Shown here piece by piece: positions 48,975-59,263 of a DNA stretch of 64,000 bases (position 1 is the stretch's first letter; each line of letters starts with the position of its first letter). Made by a program: the position numbers and the translations under genes. Location: the NCBI GenBank assembly GCA_015232855.1, contig JADFYW010000008.1, forward strand, positions 1 to 64,000, read 5' to 3'. The stretch comes from Fibrobacteria bacterium (GTDB lineage Bacteria > Fibrobacterota > Fibrobacteria > UBA11236 > JADFYW01). The notes below the pieces were generated by a model, which saw nothing but the letters and a program-made list of their open reading frames with translations, ran no database searches and had not been told where the DNA came from.

Positions 48975-49943
48975 TTGTCCAAAAATAAACCTCCATATGA
49001 AATAACAAAAGAAATTTTGAGTCTTGTTTCTCAGGTAGCAGAAAAACTTGGTGAAATAAATGCCGAATATCTCATTAGAAAGGCCCCGGAACTACGAAAA
49101 AAAAACCGTATCAAAACCATTCAATCGTCTCTTGAAATTGAAGGCAACACTTTATCTGTCGAACAGGTAGCTGCAATTTTTGAAAAAAAAAGAGTTGTCG
49201 GACCAAAAAAGGATATTATTGAAGTCGAAAATGCAATCAAAGTTTATGAAGAATTAGAGAGTTATAAATCCACTTCTCTGAGATCCTTTTGTAACGCTCA
49301 CAAAACATTGTTATCAGGTTTATTGAATAACCCGGGAGTAATTCGTTCAAAAAATGTGGGAATTATTAAAGGTAATAAAATTGCGCATATCCCTCCTGAT
49401 GGTTCAATTGTTAAAGGACTTCTAAAAGATTTATTCTTTTATTTAAAAGCAGACAAAGAACCTTTATTGACTAAAAGTTGTGTGTTTCATTATGAGCTTG
49501 AATTTATTCATCCTTTTCTTGATGGAAACGGTCGGATGGGAAGGCTTTGGCAAACTGTAATTTTAAATGAAAAATACCCGATATTTTCATTTTTACCTAT
49601 TGAAACCGTAATTAAAAAAAGACAAAGGGAGTATTACAAAATATTAAGTTTATGCGATAACACTGGACAATCAACTAAATTCATTGAATTTATGCTGGAA
49701 ATAATAAGGGATGAATTGGTAAACATATCGGGAATCACTCAAAAAAAATCATTAACCAATCGAGATAGGCTTGATATTGCTAAAAAGATTTTCAGCAATA
49801 AAATATTTTCCCGTAAAGATTACTTAATTGAATTTAAAGATATATCAGCTCCCACTGCAAGTCGTGATTTAAAATTTGCAGTTGAACATAAAATGGTCAT
49901 AAAGAAAGGTGATAAACGAAATACTTGTTATTCATTCAAATAA
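48975..49943 (+). CDS. Fic family protein with N-terminal inhibitory helix and C-terminal wHTH-like region
   Basis: HPFLDGNGRMGRLW Fic motif; SSLEIEGNTLS (S/TxxxE[G/N]) inhibitory motif; TTG start. Confidence 0.93.
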   Translation: MSKNKPPYEITKEILSLVSQVAEKLGEINAEYLIRKAPELRKKNRIKTIQSSLEIEGNTLSVEQVAAIFEKKRVVGPKKDIIEVENAIKVYEELESYKSTSLRSFCNAHKTLLSGLLNNPGVIRSKNVGIIKGNKIAHIPPDGSIVKGLLKDLFFYLKADKEPLLTKSCVFHYELEFIHPFLDGNGRMGRLWQTVILNEKYPIFSFLPIETVIKKRQREYYKILSLCDNTGQSTKFIEFMLEIIRDELVNISGITQKKSLTNRDRLDIAKKIFSNKIFSRKDYLIEFKDISAPTASRDLKFAVEHKMVIKKGDKRNTCYSFK

Positions 49944-50008
49944 ATGAACATTACATCAAATAACAACTACATGCACCAGGACGGGCTATGGCAGCGGATG
50001 ATTAGAGA

Positions 50009-50731
50009 TTGGAGATACATATGAAAACCATAGGGATAATTGGAGGCATAGGCCCGGAATCAACCGTTGATTATTATAAAGAAATTATTAAAACATTTCA
50101 AACAACGTATTCCTATCTTGCTTATCCGGAAATTATTGTCTACAGCGTAAATATGAATGAACTTATGCAGTTTGTTGAAACAAAGAATTGGTCCAATCTT
50201 TCCGAATTGCTCTTAGATAAAATTGGTTCTCTTCATAAAGCGGGTGCTGCTTTCGCTGCTATTGCTTCAAACACACCGCATATTGTTTTTGATGAACTAA
50301 AAACAAAATCACCTCTACCTTTGCTGAGCATCGTTGAAGAAACCTGCAATAAAGCGGACGAAATGGGGTTGAAAAATGTTGGCTTGATGGGTACCAAACT
50401 CACCATGGAAGCGGAGTTTTATAAAAAGCCATTTTATTCAAAAGGGATATCTGTCGTAGTTCCTTCGGAAGAAGAACAACAATTAATCCATCATAAACTT
50501 TTCTCAGAAATTGAATTAGGGATCTTCAAAGATTCCACAAAAGAAGGGTTATTGGCAATTGCGAAAAGAATGGTAGAGAAAAATGGTATTGACTCTTTAA
50601 TTTTGGGATGTACTGAATTGCCACTGATATTAACAGAGCCTCAATACAATATTCCTTTTTTGAACACAACGGCCATTCATTGTGAGAGTATCATAGCCCA
50701 CTGTATTGAAGGGATGAATCCAGTTTGTTAG
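50009..50731 (+). CDS. Aspartate/glutamate racemase family protein (first catalytic Cys replaced by Ser)
   Basis: GIIGGIGPESTVDYY; AAIASNTPH (Ser where CNT is expected); LILGCTELPLIL. Confidence 0.88.
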   Translation: MEIHMKTIGIIGGIGPESTVDYYKEIIKTFQTTYSYLAYPEIIVYSVNMNELMQFVETKNWSNLSELLLDKIGSLHKAGAAFAAIASNTPHIVFDELKTKSPLPLLSIVEETCNKADEMGLKNVGLMGTKLTMEAEFYKKPFYSKGISVVVPSEEEQQLIHHKLFSEIELGIFKDSTKEGLLAIAKRMVEKNGIDSLILGCTELPLILTEPQYNIPFLNTTAIHCESIIAHCIEGMNPVC

Positions 50732-50757
50732 GTACTCTAAAATAAAAATTTATTGCC

Positions 50758-50985
50758 ATGCAAAACAAACTTCATAACACAAAACGCCTGCCTGTTGCAG
50801 GAGTTATGGGTTCGGGATCTCAGTCTTGGCAGGATAGAACCTCTCCTCTTGGAGTATGGCTTGCAGAGAATAGTTTTCATTTGCTCACCGGTGGTGGAAG
50901 CGGAGTGATGGAATCAGTAAGTAAGGCCTTTCATCAAGTTCCTGAACGCCGGGGAAATGTTATTGGCATTATCCCCTTTCGAAAT
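50758..50985 (+). pseudogene. 5' fragment of LOG/SLOG-family (lysine decarboxylase-like) gene
   Basis: PVAGVMGSGSQSW...LLTGGGSGVMESVSKAF...GNVIGIIP, then homology-like sequence ends abruptly. Confidence 0.7.
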
Positions 50986-52402
50986 CAAGTTAAATCCATA
51001 CCTCAAAGCCAACAGCCCTATTCAAATAACGGTATTAACAGACAATAGGTTAACAGAGCGTGCAATACCTGATACTTATTGCAATGGCTGGCGACTTTAC
51101 GGCGGTATTATCCGCCCGGTTTTACTTTGTTATAGGCCAAAAAACAGATTGGAACACGTAACCATCAGAACTTTTCACATACAAGAAAATACTTTTGATC
51201 TTGCTTTTTCTTTTAAGCAAATCGGGAAAACTCCAGACCATTTATCTTTAGAAATTATCACTCCAGAGGGCCAACCCTTTATAAGACATACTTTCAAATC
51301 CATAATTTCAGATTCTCTCTATAAGATACGTATACATAATACACATCCATGGACCCCTGAAACACCATATTTATATCAGATAAAATTAATTGCAAATTTT
51401 GATGGTAATTTATTCACCAAAGAATTTAAAAAAGGATTTATGCAAGTAACCACATCAAAAAACAATATTTTATTAAATGGAAAGCCTTATTACTTACGAG
51501 GAATAAGCACACATGAAGGAGTAGACAACAAAGGGCCTCTTTCAAACAAACAAGAAAAACTTGCTGACTTTATTGATTTAAAACGCCTGAATGTGAACTT
51601 TCTACGAGTACCCCATTATCCCCAACCTGAATATGTTTATACCCTATGTGATAGTCTCGGCATATTAGTAATGGATGAAATACCGGCGTGGAAAACCAGT
51701 CCACGGTTTTTAGGCAGCAGGGACGGAAAATCTTTTGCAACAGAGTATTTATCAAAAATGATCACCACTCATGGAAATTATACATCCGTTGCTTTATGGT
51801 CCTTTGGAAATGAATTTCATTCTTTTAGAAGTAATGTTTCAAATTATATCAAACACCTTTCTGCATATGCAAAACAAGCCGATTTACATTTTCGCCCATC
51901 TACTTACTGTAGTTATTTTTATCATTACGACAAAGCATACGAGTATGTGGATATTATATCTGTAAACGAATACTTTGGTTGGCATATAGGGGATCTTGAA
52001 ATGTTGATTCCTATTTTAAAAAAAATCCAGAAGAAGTGGCCGGATAAGCCTCTTATCATTTCTGAAGTTGGTTGTTCGAGCCAAATGGGCCTGAGAAATG
52101 CTAAAGCAAAATTGGCCGGGAAAATAACCAGTATGTTAAAAAAGGATTACAGTGAAGATCATCAAGCATTGTATTTGCGCTCACATTTGACAACATTATG
52201 GGATAACCGTGACCTCTGTCAGGGTACGGTCGTTTGGAATTATACGGATTATCATACCCCCCGTAAAAAATACCAAACAAAAGAAATGCCTCCATGGATA
52301 TCAGGATTTGGACTTGTTAATCTCCAAAGAAAAAAGAAACTAGCCTATTGGGAAGTTCAAAAGATGTATGGCAAAATTAAAGATTTTGACCTCGGAGAAT
52401 GA
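50986..52402 (+). pseudogene. N-terminally truncated glycoside hydrolase family 2 gene
   Basis: Begins mid-domain (TDNRLTERAIPDTYCNGWRLYGGIIRPVLL); acid/base ALWSFGNEF and nucleophile LIISEVG retained. ORF opens at 50957. Confidence 0.75.
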
Positions 52403-52724
52403 TATGAGTACGGCCTATTAAAAGGAAGGTATTTGCGGTTTAGATAGTTTTTTTTTCCAAAATTATTTGAAAAGTTTTCTCAAAGAATTTAAGAATTTGT
52501 GTTTCTTCTTACCAAGATAATAATCATAATTATTTTTTTAAGGAAAAAAGAAATATCGCCTACAATAACTCAAATTCCAAAATCATTAGCCATTTGTATT
52601 ATATTTTTATGCAAAGTTTCTTCAAAAAAAGTATTTTTCATAGAAATTAGAGTCTAATATTTTTAGTGTTCTGGTATTATAAATTAAAAACAAGCGTTCA
52701 TTTATTTAACAATTAAGTAATATA

Positions 52725-55700
52725 ATGAGAAAATTCAATTTTTATAGAATAATTATATTTGTCTGTTTAGCAACAGTATTATCATTAAGCGTCTTCAACT
52801 GCAAACTCAGTGAGCTCTTTGGAGAGGAAAAAGAAGAGCGGAACTACATTGAAATAGATGATTCTCAGCTTGATCCCCAAAAATATGATTCCCTAACCTT
52901 CATTGGCATAAACGAAAACAGTGATGATACCATATTGATATACACCTGGTATACGGGTGATGATGTACCAGAAAAGCTTTTCTACCCTGATGAACTGAAA
53001 GGAAATTTTACCGTCATAACCATCGGCATGAAAGACGGAAAAATCGTAGGTGCCCAGTCAACAACTATTGATATAGACAACCCAAATGACATAATAGATC
53101 CCATTGATATTGAAGAATTACTTAATAAGCCACCAAACGCCCCATCCGCGCCCATACCTGCACATGAATTCGGAAACAGAGATACGGTAATTACCCTTAT
53201 TTGGAGTTGTTCTGACCCAGATTCTGGTAACGAGCTCAGTTACGTTGTTTTTTTAGGCAAATCAAAAACTCCTGAGGATACACTCGAAAAGACGACTGAT
53301 ACCACAACAAAGGTTGATGGCCTGCAATTCGAAACAGACTATTACTGGCAGATAGCTGCACTTGATGGTACCGACACCACCTTAAGTCAGGTCTGGAAGT
53401 TTACCACAAAAATTAAACCTTTACTACATATATCCAGTCCGGACAGCACGGAACAATTACTGTCTGGAAGTATAGACACTATCAAATGGGAAACTACTGG
53501 AAACATTGAAAACATTAAAATTGAGTATTCAGCTGATAGCACAAACACATGGAAAGTAATTGAAAGTACTTTCAAAAATGACAGTGGTTACTATGTCTGG
53601 ACCGTTCCAGACACCAGTTCCAGCAACGCACAAATACGTATCAGTGACCTGTCCACTGATGTTTTTGATGAAAGTGAAGTTTTTTCTATTATCCCCATTC
53701 CGAATACCATAACCGTAACATACCCCAATGACAGCAATGTTGTTTGGGAATCGGGACAGTCAAATACCATTACCTGGAATTCAACCGGGGACATTTCTTT
53801 TGTAAAGATAGATTATAACCTGGGCGATGAAAATTGGATGATGATATCCAAACAAACCCAAAATGATGGCTCTTATGAGTGGAACATTCCTGATTCTGTT
53901 TTATCAAAAAAGGTTACCCTCAGGGTCAGTTCTCTCAACGGAGAAGTATCTGATACTAATGATAACATATTTGAGATAACTTCCCCACTCGTTGAAAAAG
54001 CTCTTGTTCTTTTAACTCCTAATGGGGGCGAAACTCTGCAGGTGGAAAGTTTCGTTAATATAACATGGACCTCCAGTGGAGAAATACCAAAAATAAAATT
54101 GCAATACACTAATGGGGTTGATTGGTTCACAATATCAGACTCGACTGATAATGATAGTTCCTATAGATGGACTGTTCCTGATATTGAATCACAATCAGTC
54201 AAAATAAAGATCAGTGACTTAAGCGACAGTATCACAGATGAAAGCGATGCCACAATTTCCATTACACACGCTGAAACACCTAAAACCATTACCCTGACCG
54301 TTCCTGATGGTAGGGAAGAATGGAAGGTTGGCAAGACCTATACACTTCGATGGGAAAATACCGGAGAAATTAATAATGTCCAACTGGAGTACAACACAGG
54401 AACCGGATGGAACGTTATTACTGATTCCACAGAAAATCTTTTCTTTTATAAATGGACCGTCCCCAATGTGATAGCCGACAGTGTTCTTGTGCGGGTAATG
54501 GACCATTCAGGTAATGCTACTGACCAAAGTAATGAATCATTTACCATCGTGGGAAGCGATAATACCCATTTAGAAGCACTTCAAATTTCAGCCGGTGAGC
54601 TTTCTCCAAAATTTGATTCTTCCGTAACGAGTTACAGCGTTTCAGTACCCAACACTGTTGCAAAATTCTCTGTAACACCAACGACCTTTGATAGTAACGC
54701 TACCATAACTATAGACGGTAAAACAATTAAAAACGGTATTGAATCTGATTCGGTCAACTTATCGGTTGACATCAACCCCATTCTTATCAAAGTGACTGCT
54801 CAAGACGGAAAGGTAATCAGGACCTACGAAATTAATGTCACCAGACTCCGTTCCGGCAATGCAAAACTTACTGAAATCACTCATTCTATTGGAAATCTTT
54901 CTCCGGTTTTTAACAAGGATTCCATGAACTATACGATATCCGTACCTTTCAGCATTCACTCCATTACGGTAGGGGCCAGTTCTGTGCATCCCAGTGCAGT
55001 TATTGGCTATACTTCTACGGGGAACATTTCTAATGAACACATAGCAGACCTCGAAGTTGGCACCACGTTAATCACCATCACTGTCACATCCGAAGATGCG
55101 AATACCATATTGGAGTATACCATTAAAATAACTCGTGCTCCCTCCGGTAATGCAGATCTGGTGGGAATCGGACTTTCAAGTGGAACACTTTCTCCCCAAT
55201 TTAATCAGGACAGCATAACCTATACTGTAGATATTGCAAACAACATATCGAAACTTACCTTAATGCCAACGCTAGCAGATTCCAACGCCGTCGTCAGAGT
55301 TGCAGGGGCGCCCATCAACTTGCAGTCTGGAGTAGTTATCAACAATATTACCGTCGGAGGCGTCCACAGCCTCACCATGGAAATAACTGCACAGGATGGA
55401 ACAACAAAGAACTATACCGTAAGTGCAAATCGGGCTCCTTCAGCCGATGCGGACCTTGCCAACATTGGTTTAACTCCATCAATTTCTTTAACCCCAGTCT
55501 TCCATAAAGACAGTAATATTTACCTCGTTTCCTATCCCTTTTCTATTACCACTACACATATTACTGCCGAGCCAGCAGAAACAAATGCAACCGTTTTTAT
55601 TGATAGTATTGAACAGCAGGCAGCCGATATTAGTTTGAGCGTAGGCGTAACAGCAGTCACTGTCATGGTTACGGCACAAGACGGGACAACTCATAAATTC

Positions 55701-57887
55701 TATAATCTCGAGATTACCAGGCAACCAAACACCGATGCCTCGGTATCTGCCTTGGCATTCTCTGTAGGAAATTTAGACCCTGCATTCACTCCTGATGTAT
55801 ATAATTATACCCTTGAGATTACAAACGATACAACCTCTGTTACCCTAAACGCAACCTTGAATGATTCTAATGCAACAATGGATCTGGGTGGTGTAACACT
55901 GCTATCAGGAGCCACCTCAAGCCCGGTAGATCTTAATGTTGGTGCTCAAGATGTTATTTTGAATACTTTGGCACAGGACGACACAACAACTTTGCGATAT
56001 ACGATAACTATTAACCGCCTTCCAAGCGAAAATGCTAATCTTGCCGGGCTTACTCTTTCGCCTGGTACTTTATCTCCTGGCTTTGGTGCCAGTACCATCA
56101 ATTATACTGCAAATATTTCATATTCGGCTACTTCTGTTGACATTACAGCCACCTTTGCAGATACTACAGCTACCATAGAGATTAATGGAAATACAGCTTC
56201 TTCTGGTGTGGCCTTCACTGTTTCTAACCTGTCTCTGTGGAACAATGTTATTCCCGTAACGGTAACTGCACAAAAAACCGCAATCAAAAAAACTTACACT
56301 GTTACCGTATTCAGAGATCTTTGGACGGATACCTACCCGAACTCAGAAACCATTACCGGCTATACAGCAAGAACTATTGTTCGGTTAGATGGCCCCGGGA
56401 AAATATACATGGTGGCTCTTGTGGCGGGAAGCAATACCCCTACCAGTACACAGGTTATGAAAGGACAGGATGATCAGGGCAATTCACAGTATCCAAGCAC
56501 TGATACACTTGAAATCGAGGCCGGAGTCACGTCTGCCCTTCAGGTAGAGGGTCTCGCCATTACCACAAGCTATGATCTTTATCTGGTAGCCGAAGACGAA
56601 AACCTAAACCTTCAGCCCACCCCCATAATAAGAACGGTCACTACTAATAGTAAGAACCCACCAACTATTCCCGTCCTCACAGCCCCTGCTCATAATGCAA
56701 CAAAACAGGAGCTTTCACTACTTCTTAGCTGGCAGGGAGGTGATCTTGATGGAGATGATGTAATCTACACGGTATATCTTGATACGGTCAATCCACCTGA
56801 AAATATAGTAGCTTCCCCGCTTACTGCTGAAACCCATCAGGCAAACAATTTGTTTGCAGGCAAAGATTACTATTGGAAAATTCAGGCATTTGATGGGAGC
56901 GCTAGTATGGAAAGTGTGACTAACAAGTTTTCAACCAATAATTCTCCACATACGCCATCAACCATCTATCCTTCTGATGGTGCCTTGGGCGTTGATACCG
57001 CTGCAGTCTTACAATGGAACGGAGGTGACATAGATGGTGATGCGGTTACTTATGAAGTTTTCTTGTCATCCTATACACCACCCGATCAGATGATAAAAAG
57101 TACAACTGCTACTACCCATACCACTTCAGGCCTGATTCTGGGCACAACCTATTACTGGTATGTCAAAGCTGATGACGGTATTTCTACTGCAGTATCCAGC
57201 CCTGTCTGGACATTTACCTGCATGGGCACCTTTACTGATTCCAGGGACAATCATGTCTATACGTATACAGAAATAGGGACCCAAACCTGGATGGCTGAGA
57301 ACCTGGCCTATCTGCCAAAAGTCGATGTCGAATCTTCCGGATCAAACGACTGGGAAGACAGCAGTTTTTATTATGTATACAATTATACTCCAACAGGTGC
57401 AGATGAGGCAGAAGAAATCACAAACGCCAAAGCTACTGTAAACTACCAAAACCGGGGAGTGTTGTATAACTGGCCCGCAGCTTTAAATGGTGAATCCCAC
57501 AGTTCAAGTTCACCGAGCGGAGTGCAAGGTGTATGCCCAGATGGCTGGCACCTGCCAAGTGATGCTGAATACAAGACGCTTGAAATGTATCTTGGAATGA
57601 CCCAAACTGTTGCGGATGGGACTGGAGATAGGGGAACCACAGAGGGTAAAATGCTAAAAGCAACTTCCTGGAGTGGAACCGACAACTACGGATTTTCTGC
57701 ATTACCTTCCGGATACCGAGACTGGGGTGGCGGATTTCAAAATCTCAGTTCTAGTTTCGGATTATGGACTGCGACTGGTAATGCATCTTCTGATCCTTAT
57801 ATGAGAATGCTCACTTCAGGTAATACAATCTTCCGCAGTATTTACAGCAACAGTTATGGTTATAGTATACGATGTGTCAAAAACTGA
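52725..57887 (+). CDS. Giant lipoprotein: Kre9/KNH-like repeats, cadherin-like beta-sandwich repeats, Fn3, C-terminal FISUMP domain
   Basis: Lipobox SVFNC; repeated GGETLQVESFVNITWTSSG...; LSPxF repeats; TQTWMAENLAYLP...CPDGWHLPSDAEYKTLE...SIRCVKN. Confidence 0.9.
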   Translation: MRKFNFYRIIIFVCLATVLSLSVFNCKLSELFGEEKEERNYIEIDDSQLDPQKYDSLTFIGINENSDDTILIYTWYTGDDVPEKLFYPDELKGNFTVITIGMKDGKIVGAQSTTIDIDNPNDIIDPIDIEELLNKPPNAPSAPIPAHEFGNRDTVITLIWSCSDPDSGNELSYVVFLGKSKTPEDTLEKTTDTTTKVDGLQFETDYYWQIAALDGTDTTLSQVWKFTTKIKPLLHISSPDSTEQLLSGSIDTIKWETTGNIENIKIEYSADSTNTWKVIESTFKNDSGYYVWTVPDTSSSNAQIRISDLSTDVFDESEVFSIIPIPNTITVTYPNDSNVVWESGQSNTITWNSTGDISFVKIDYNLGDENWMMISKQTQNDGSYEWNIPDSVLSKKVTLRVSSLNGEVSDTNDNIFEITSPLVEKALVLLTPNGGETLQVESFVNITWTSSGEIPKIKLQYTNGVDWFTISDSTDNDSSYRWTVPDIESQSVKIKISDLSDSITDESDATISITHAETPKTITLTVPDGREEWKVGKTYTLRWENTGEINNVQLEYNTGTGWNVITDSTENLFFYKWTVPNVIADSVLVRVMDHSGNATDQSNESFTIVGSDNTHLEALQISAGELSPKFDSSVTSYSVSVPNTVAKFSVTPTTFDSNATITIDGKTIKNGIESDSVNLSVDINPILIKVTAQDGKVIRTYEINVTRLRSGNAKLTEITHSIGNLSPVFNKDSMNYTISVPFSIHSITVGASSVHPSAVIGYTSTGNISNEHIADLEVGTTLITITVTSEDANTILEYTIKITRAPSGNADLVGIGLSSGTLSPQFNQDSITYTVDIANNISKLTLMPTLADSNAVVRVAGAPINLQSGVVINNITVGGVHSLTMEITAQDGTTKNYTVSANRAPSADADLANIGLTPSISLTPVFHKDSNIYLVSYPFSITTTHITAEPAETNATVFIDSIEQQAADISLSVGVTAVTVMVTAQDGTTHKFYNLEITRQPNTDASVSALAFSVGNLDPAFTPDVYNYTLEITNDTTSVTLNATLNDSNATMDLGGVTLLSGATSSPVDLNVGAQDVILNTLAQDDTTTLRYTITINRLPSENANLAGLTLSPGTLSPGFGASTINYTANISYSATSVDITATFADTTATIEINGNTASSGVAFTVSNLSLWNNVIPVTVTAQKTAIKKTYTVTVFRDLWTDTYPNSETITGYTARTIVRLDGPGKIYMVALVAGSNTPTSTQVMKGQDDQGNSQYPSTDTLEIEAGVTSALQVEGLAITTSYDLYLVAEDENLNLQPTPIIRTVTTNSKNPPTIPVLTAPAHNATKQELSLLLSWQGGDLDGDDVIYTVYLDTVNPPENIVASPLTAETHQANNLFAGKDYYWKIQAFDGSASMESVTNKFSTNNSPHTPSTIYPSDGALGVDTAAVLQWNGGDIDGDAVTYEVFLSSYTPPDQMIKSTTATTHTTSGLILGTTYYWYVKADDGISTAVSSPVWTFTCMGTFTDSRDNHVYTYTEIGTQTWMAENLAYLPKVDVESSGSNDWEDSSFYYVYNYTPTGADEAEEITNAKATVNYQNRGVLYNWPAALNGESHSSSSPSGVQGVCPDGWHLPSDAEYKTLEMYLGMTQTVADGTGDRGTTEGKMLKATSWSGTDNYGFSALPSGYRDWGGGFQNLSSSFGLWTATGNASSDPYMRMLTSGNTIFRSIYSNSYGYSIRCVKN

Positions 57888-58003
57888 TTTCATCTTCAGC
57901 AGTTAACTCATTCTCAAATTAAAAATGTGCCTTCTTTTTTCTGCTCCTTTTTTGAACCAGGGAACAGCCTACTGATAAAAGAGACCCTAACACAGGAATA
58001 AAT

Positions 58004-58150
58004 TTGAAAGTATCCGTATATATCGCAACAACACTTGATGGATTCATCGCAAGAGAAGACGGCTCCCTGGACTGGTTGGAAGAAGCCAACACTCTTGTAC
58101 CAGAAGGAGAGGATTTTGGATTTGTGCAGACTCTTTATAAGGTTAAATAA
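58004..58150 (+). pseudogene. 5' fragment of DHFR/RibD C-terminal-domain reductase
   Basis: Manual translation (M)KVSVYIATTLDGFIAREDGSLDWLEEANTLVPEGEDFGFVQTLYKVK*; family start followed by early stop. Confidence 0.7.
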
Positions 58151-58558
58151 ATGAGAGCTATCTTTTTAACTCTTTTTGCGATTAACTGTTTTGGCAATCC
58201 ATGCCAGGATACTACATACACAGAACTAAAAAGTGTTTCAAGGATTAATTTATCATCCGATCAGTTTAAAGCACTATTTGTATTAGAAAAAGCTTGCTAT
58301 TCATATAATGATTCTCTGATGAATGAAAATTTGAAATTAAATTTAGACGGTGAAGAATCATGTAATGATTCATTGTTTTTATCGTTGAAACGAAAAAAAT
58401 TGAATACCATGAATGAAAATGAAAAAAGACTTTATGCAAGAAGGAATAATATATGTGAAAAATATAAACGTAACAATTCACCATTGATGACAACATATTT
58501 AATAGTATCAATAATTTCGGGATTTACTCTAATTCTGGTTTTATTAACGAAACTCTGA
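58151..58558 (+). CDS. Hypothetical protein with signal sequence and C-terminal TM
   Basis: 135 aa ORF. Confidence 0.4.
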   Translation: MRAIFLTLFAINCFGNPCQDTTYTELKSVSRINLSSDQFKALFVLEKACYSYNDSLMNENLKLNLDGEESCNDSLFLSLKRKKLNTMNENEKRLYARRNNICEKYKRNNSPLMTTYLIVSIISGFTLILVLLTKL

Positions 58559-58695
58559 AAAATGTTCTCGATAACATTCATGACAATGAGAACTTTTCAG
58601 GGATGCTTGGAATTAAGTTTGTGTTTTAAAAAACCAGTGAATAAGATTTTCCTCTCTCACCAATTTAATCATTGAATTCTGAGTTGATAATTTAG

Positions 58696-58828
58696 CATAA
58701 CTCGACATTTTGGAAAACCCCAGAAACTTTTAAATAGGCATTTTTACGCCTATAAAAGCTTATTTATCCCTTATTTATAATAATTACCGTTTAATAAATA
58801 GAAAATATGAGTTATTTTCAGAACCTGG
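58696..58828 (+). repeat. Non-coding leader element, copy B
   Basis: Alignable with 27772-27899 in the same orientation. Confidence 0.5.
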
Positions 58829-58859
58829 TTATAATAATGTTACACAAAAAGGATTAATA

Positions 58860-59216
58860 ATGAAACAGATATATTTAACAATAGGCCTACTATGCTGTAG
58901 TAACCTTTTTATGACCTTTGCATGGTATGGACATCTTAAAAATCTCAACCATAAACCCTGGATTATTGCAGCTCTTATCAGTTGGGGAATAGCCTTATTC
59001 GAATATTTATTACAAGTACCAGCAAATAGGATTGGGCATCAGGTTATGAATGTTGGACAACTAAAAATTATTCAAGAAATAATCACCCTGGCTGTCTTTG
59101 TGCCATTTTCAATCTTCTTTTTAAAAGAGAAAATTACCTATGATTATTTGTGGGCAGGATTATGCTTACTCGGTGCAGTATTTTTTATGTTTAGATCTAA
59201 AATTGTTGGAATATAA
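58860..59216 (+). CDS. DMT/DUF486-family small membrane protein
   Basis: FAWYGHLKN...WGIALFEYLLQVPANRIGHQ...QLKIIQEIITLAVFVPFSIFFLKE. Confidence 0.88.
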   Translation: MKQIYLTIGLLCCSNLFMTFAWYGHLKNLNHKPWIIAALISWGIALFEYLLQVPANRIGHQVMNVGQLKIIQEIITLAVFVPFSIFFLKEKITYDYLWAGLCLLGAVFFMFRSKIVGI

Positions 59217-59263
59217 CAATCAACGGCACTGGATTCTGCTCGTTCTAAGCCCCTGAATTAATA

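Noticed and set aside
53387-57685. Antisense ORFs inside the 1720-aa lipoprotein gene
   Set aside because: Shadow ORFs; the sense strand carries coherent domain repeats.
58560-58629. Short reading frame ENVLDNIHDNENFSGMLGIKFVF resembling an OMP C-terminus
   Set aside because: Too short to distinguish from chance; noted only as a possible gene remnant.
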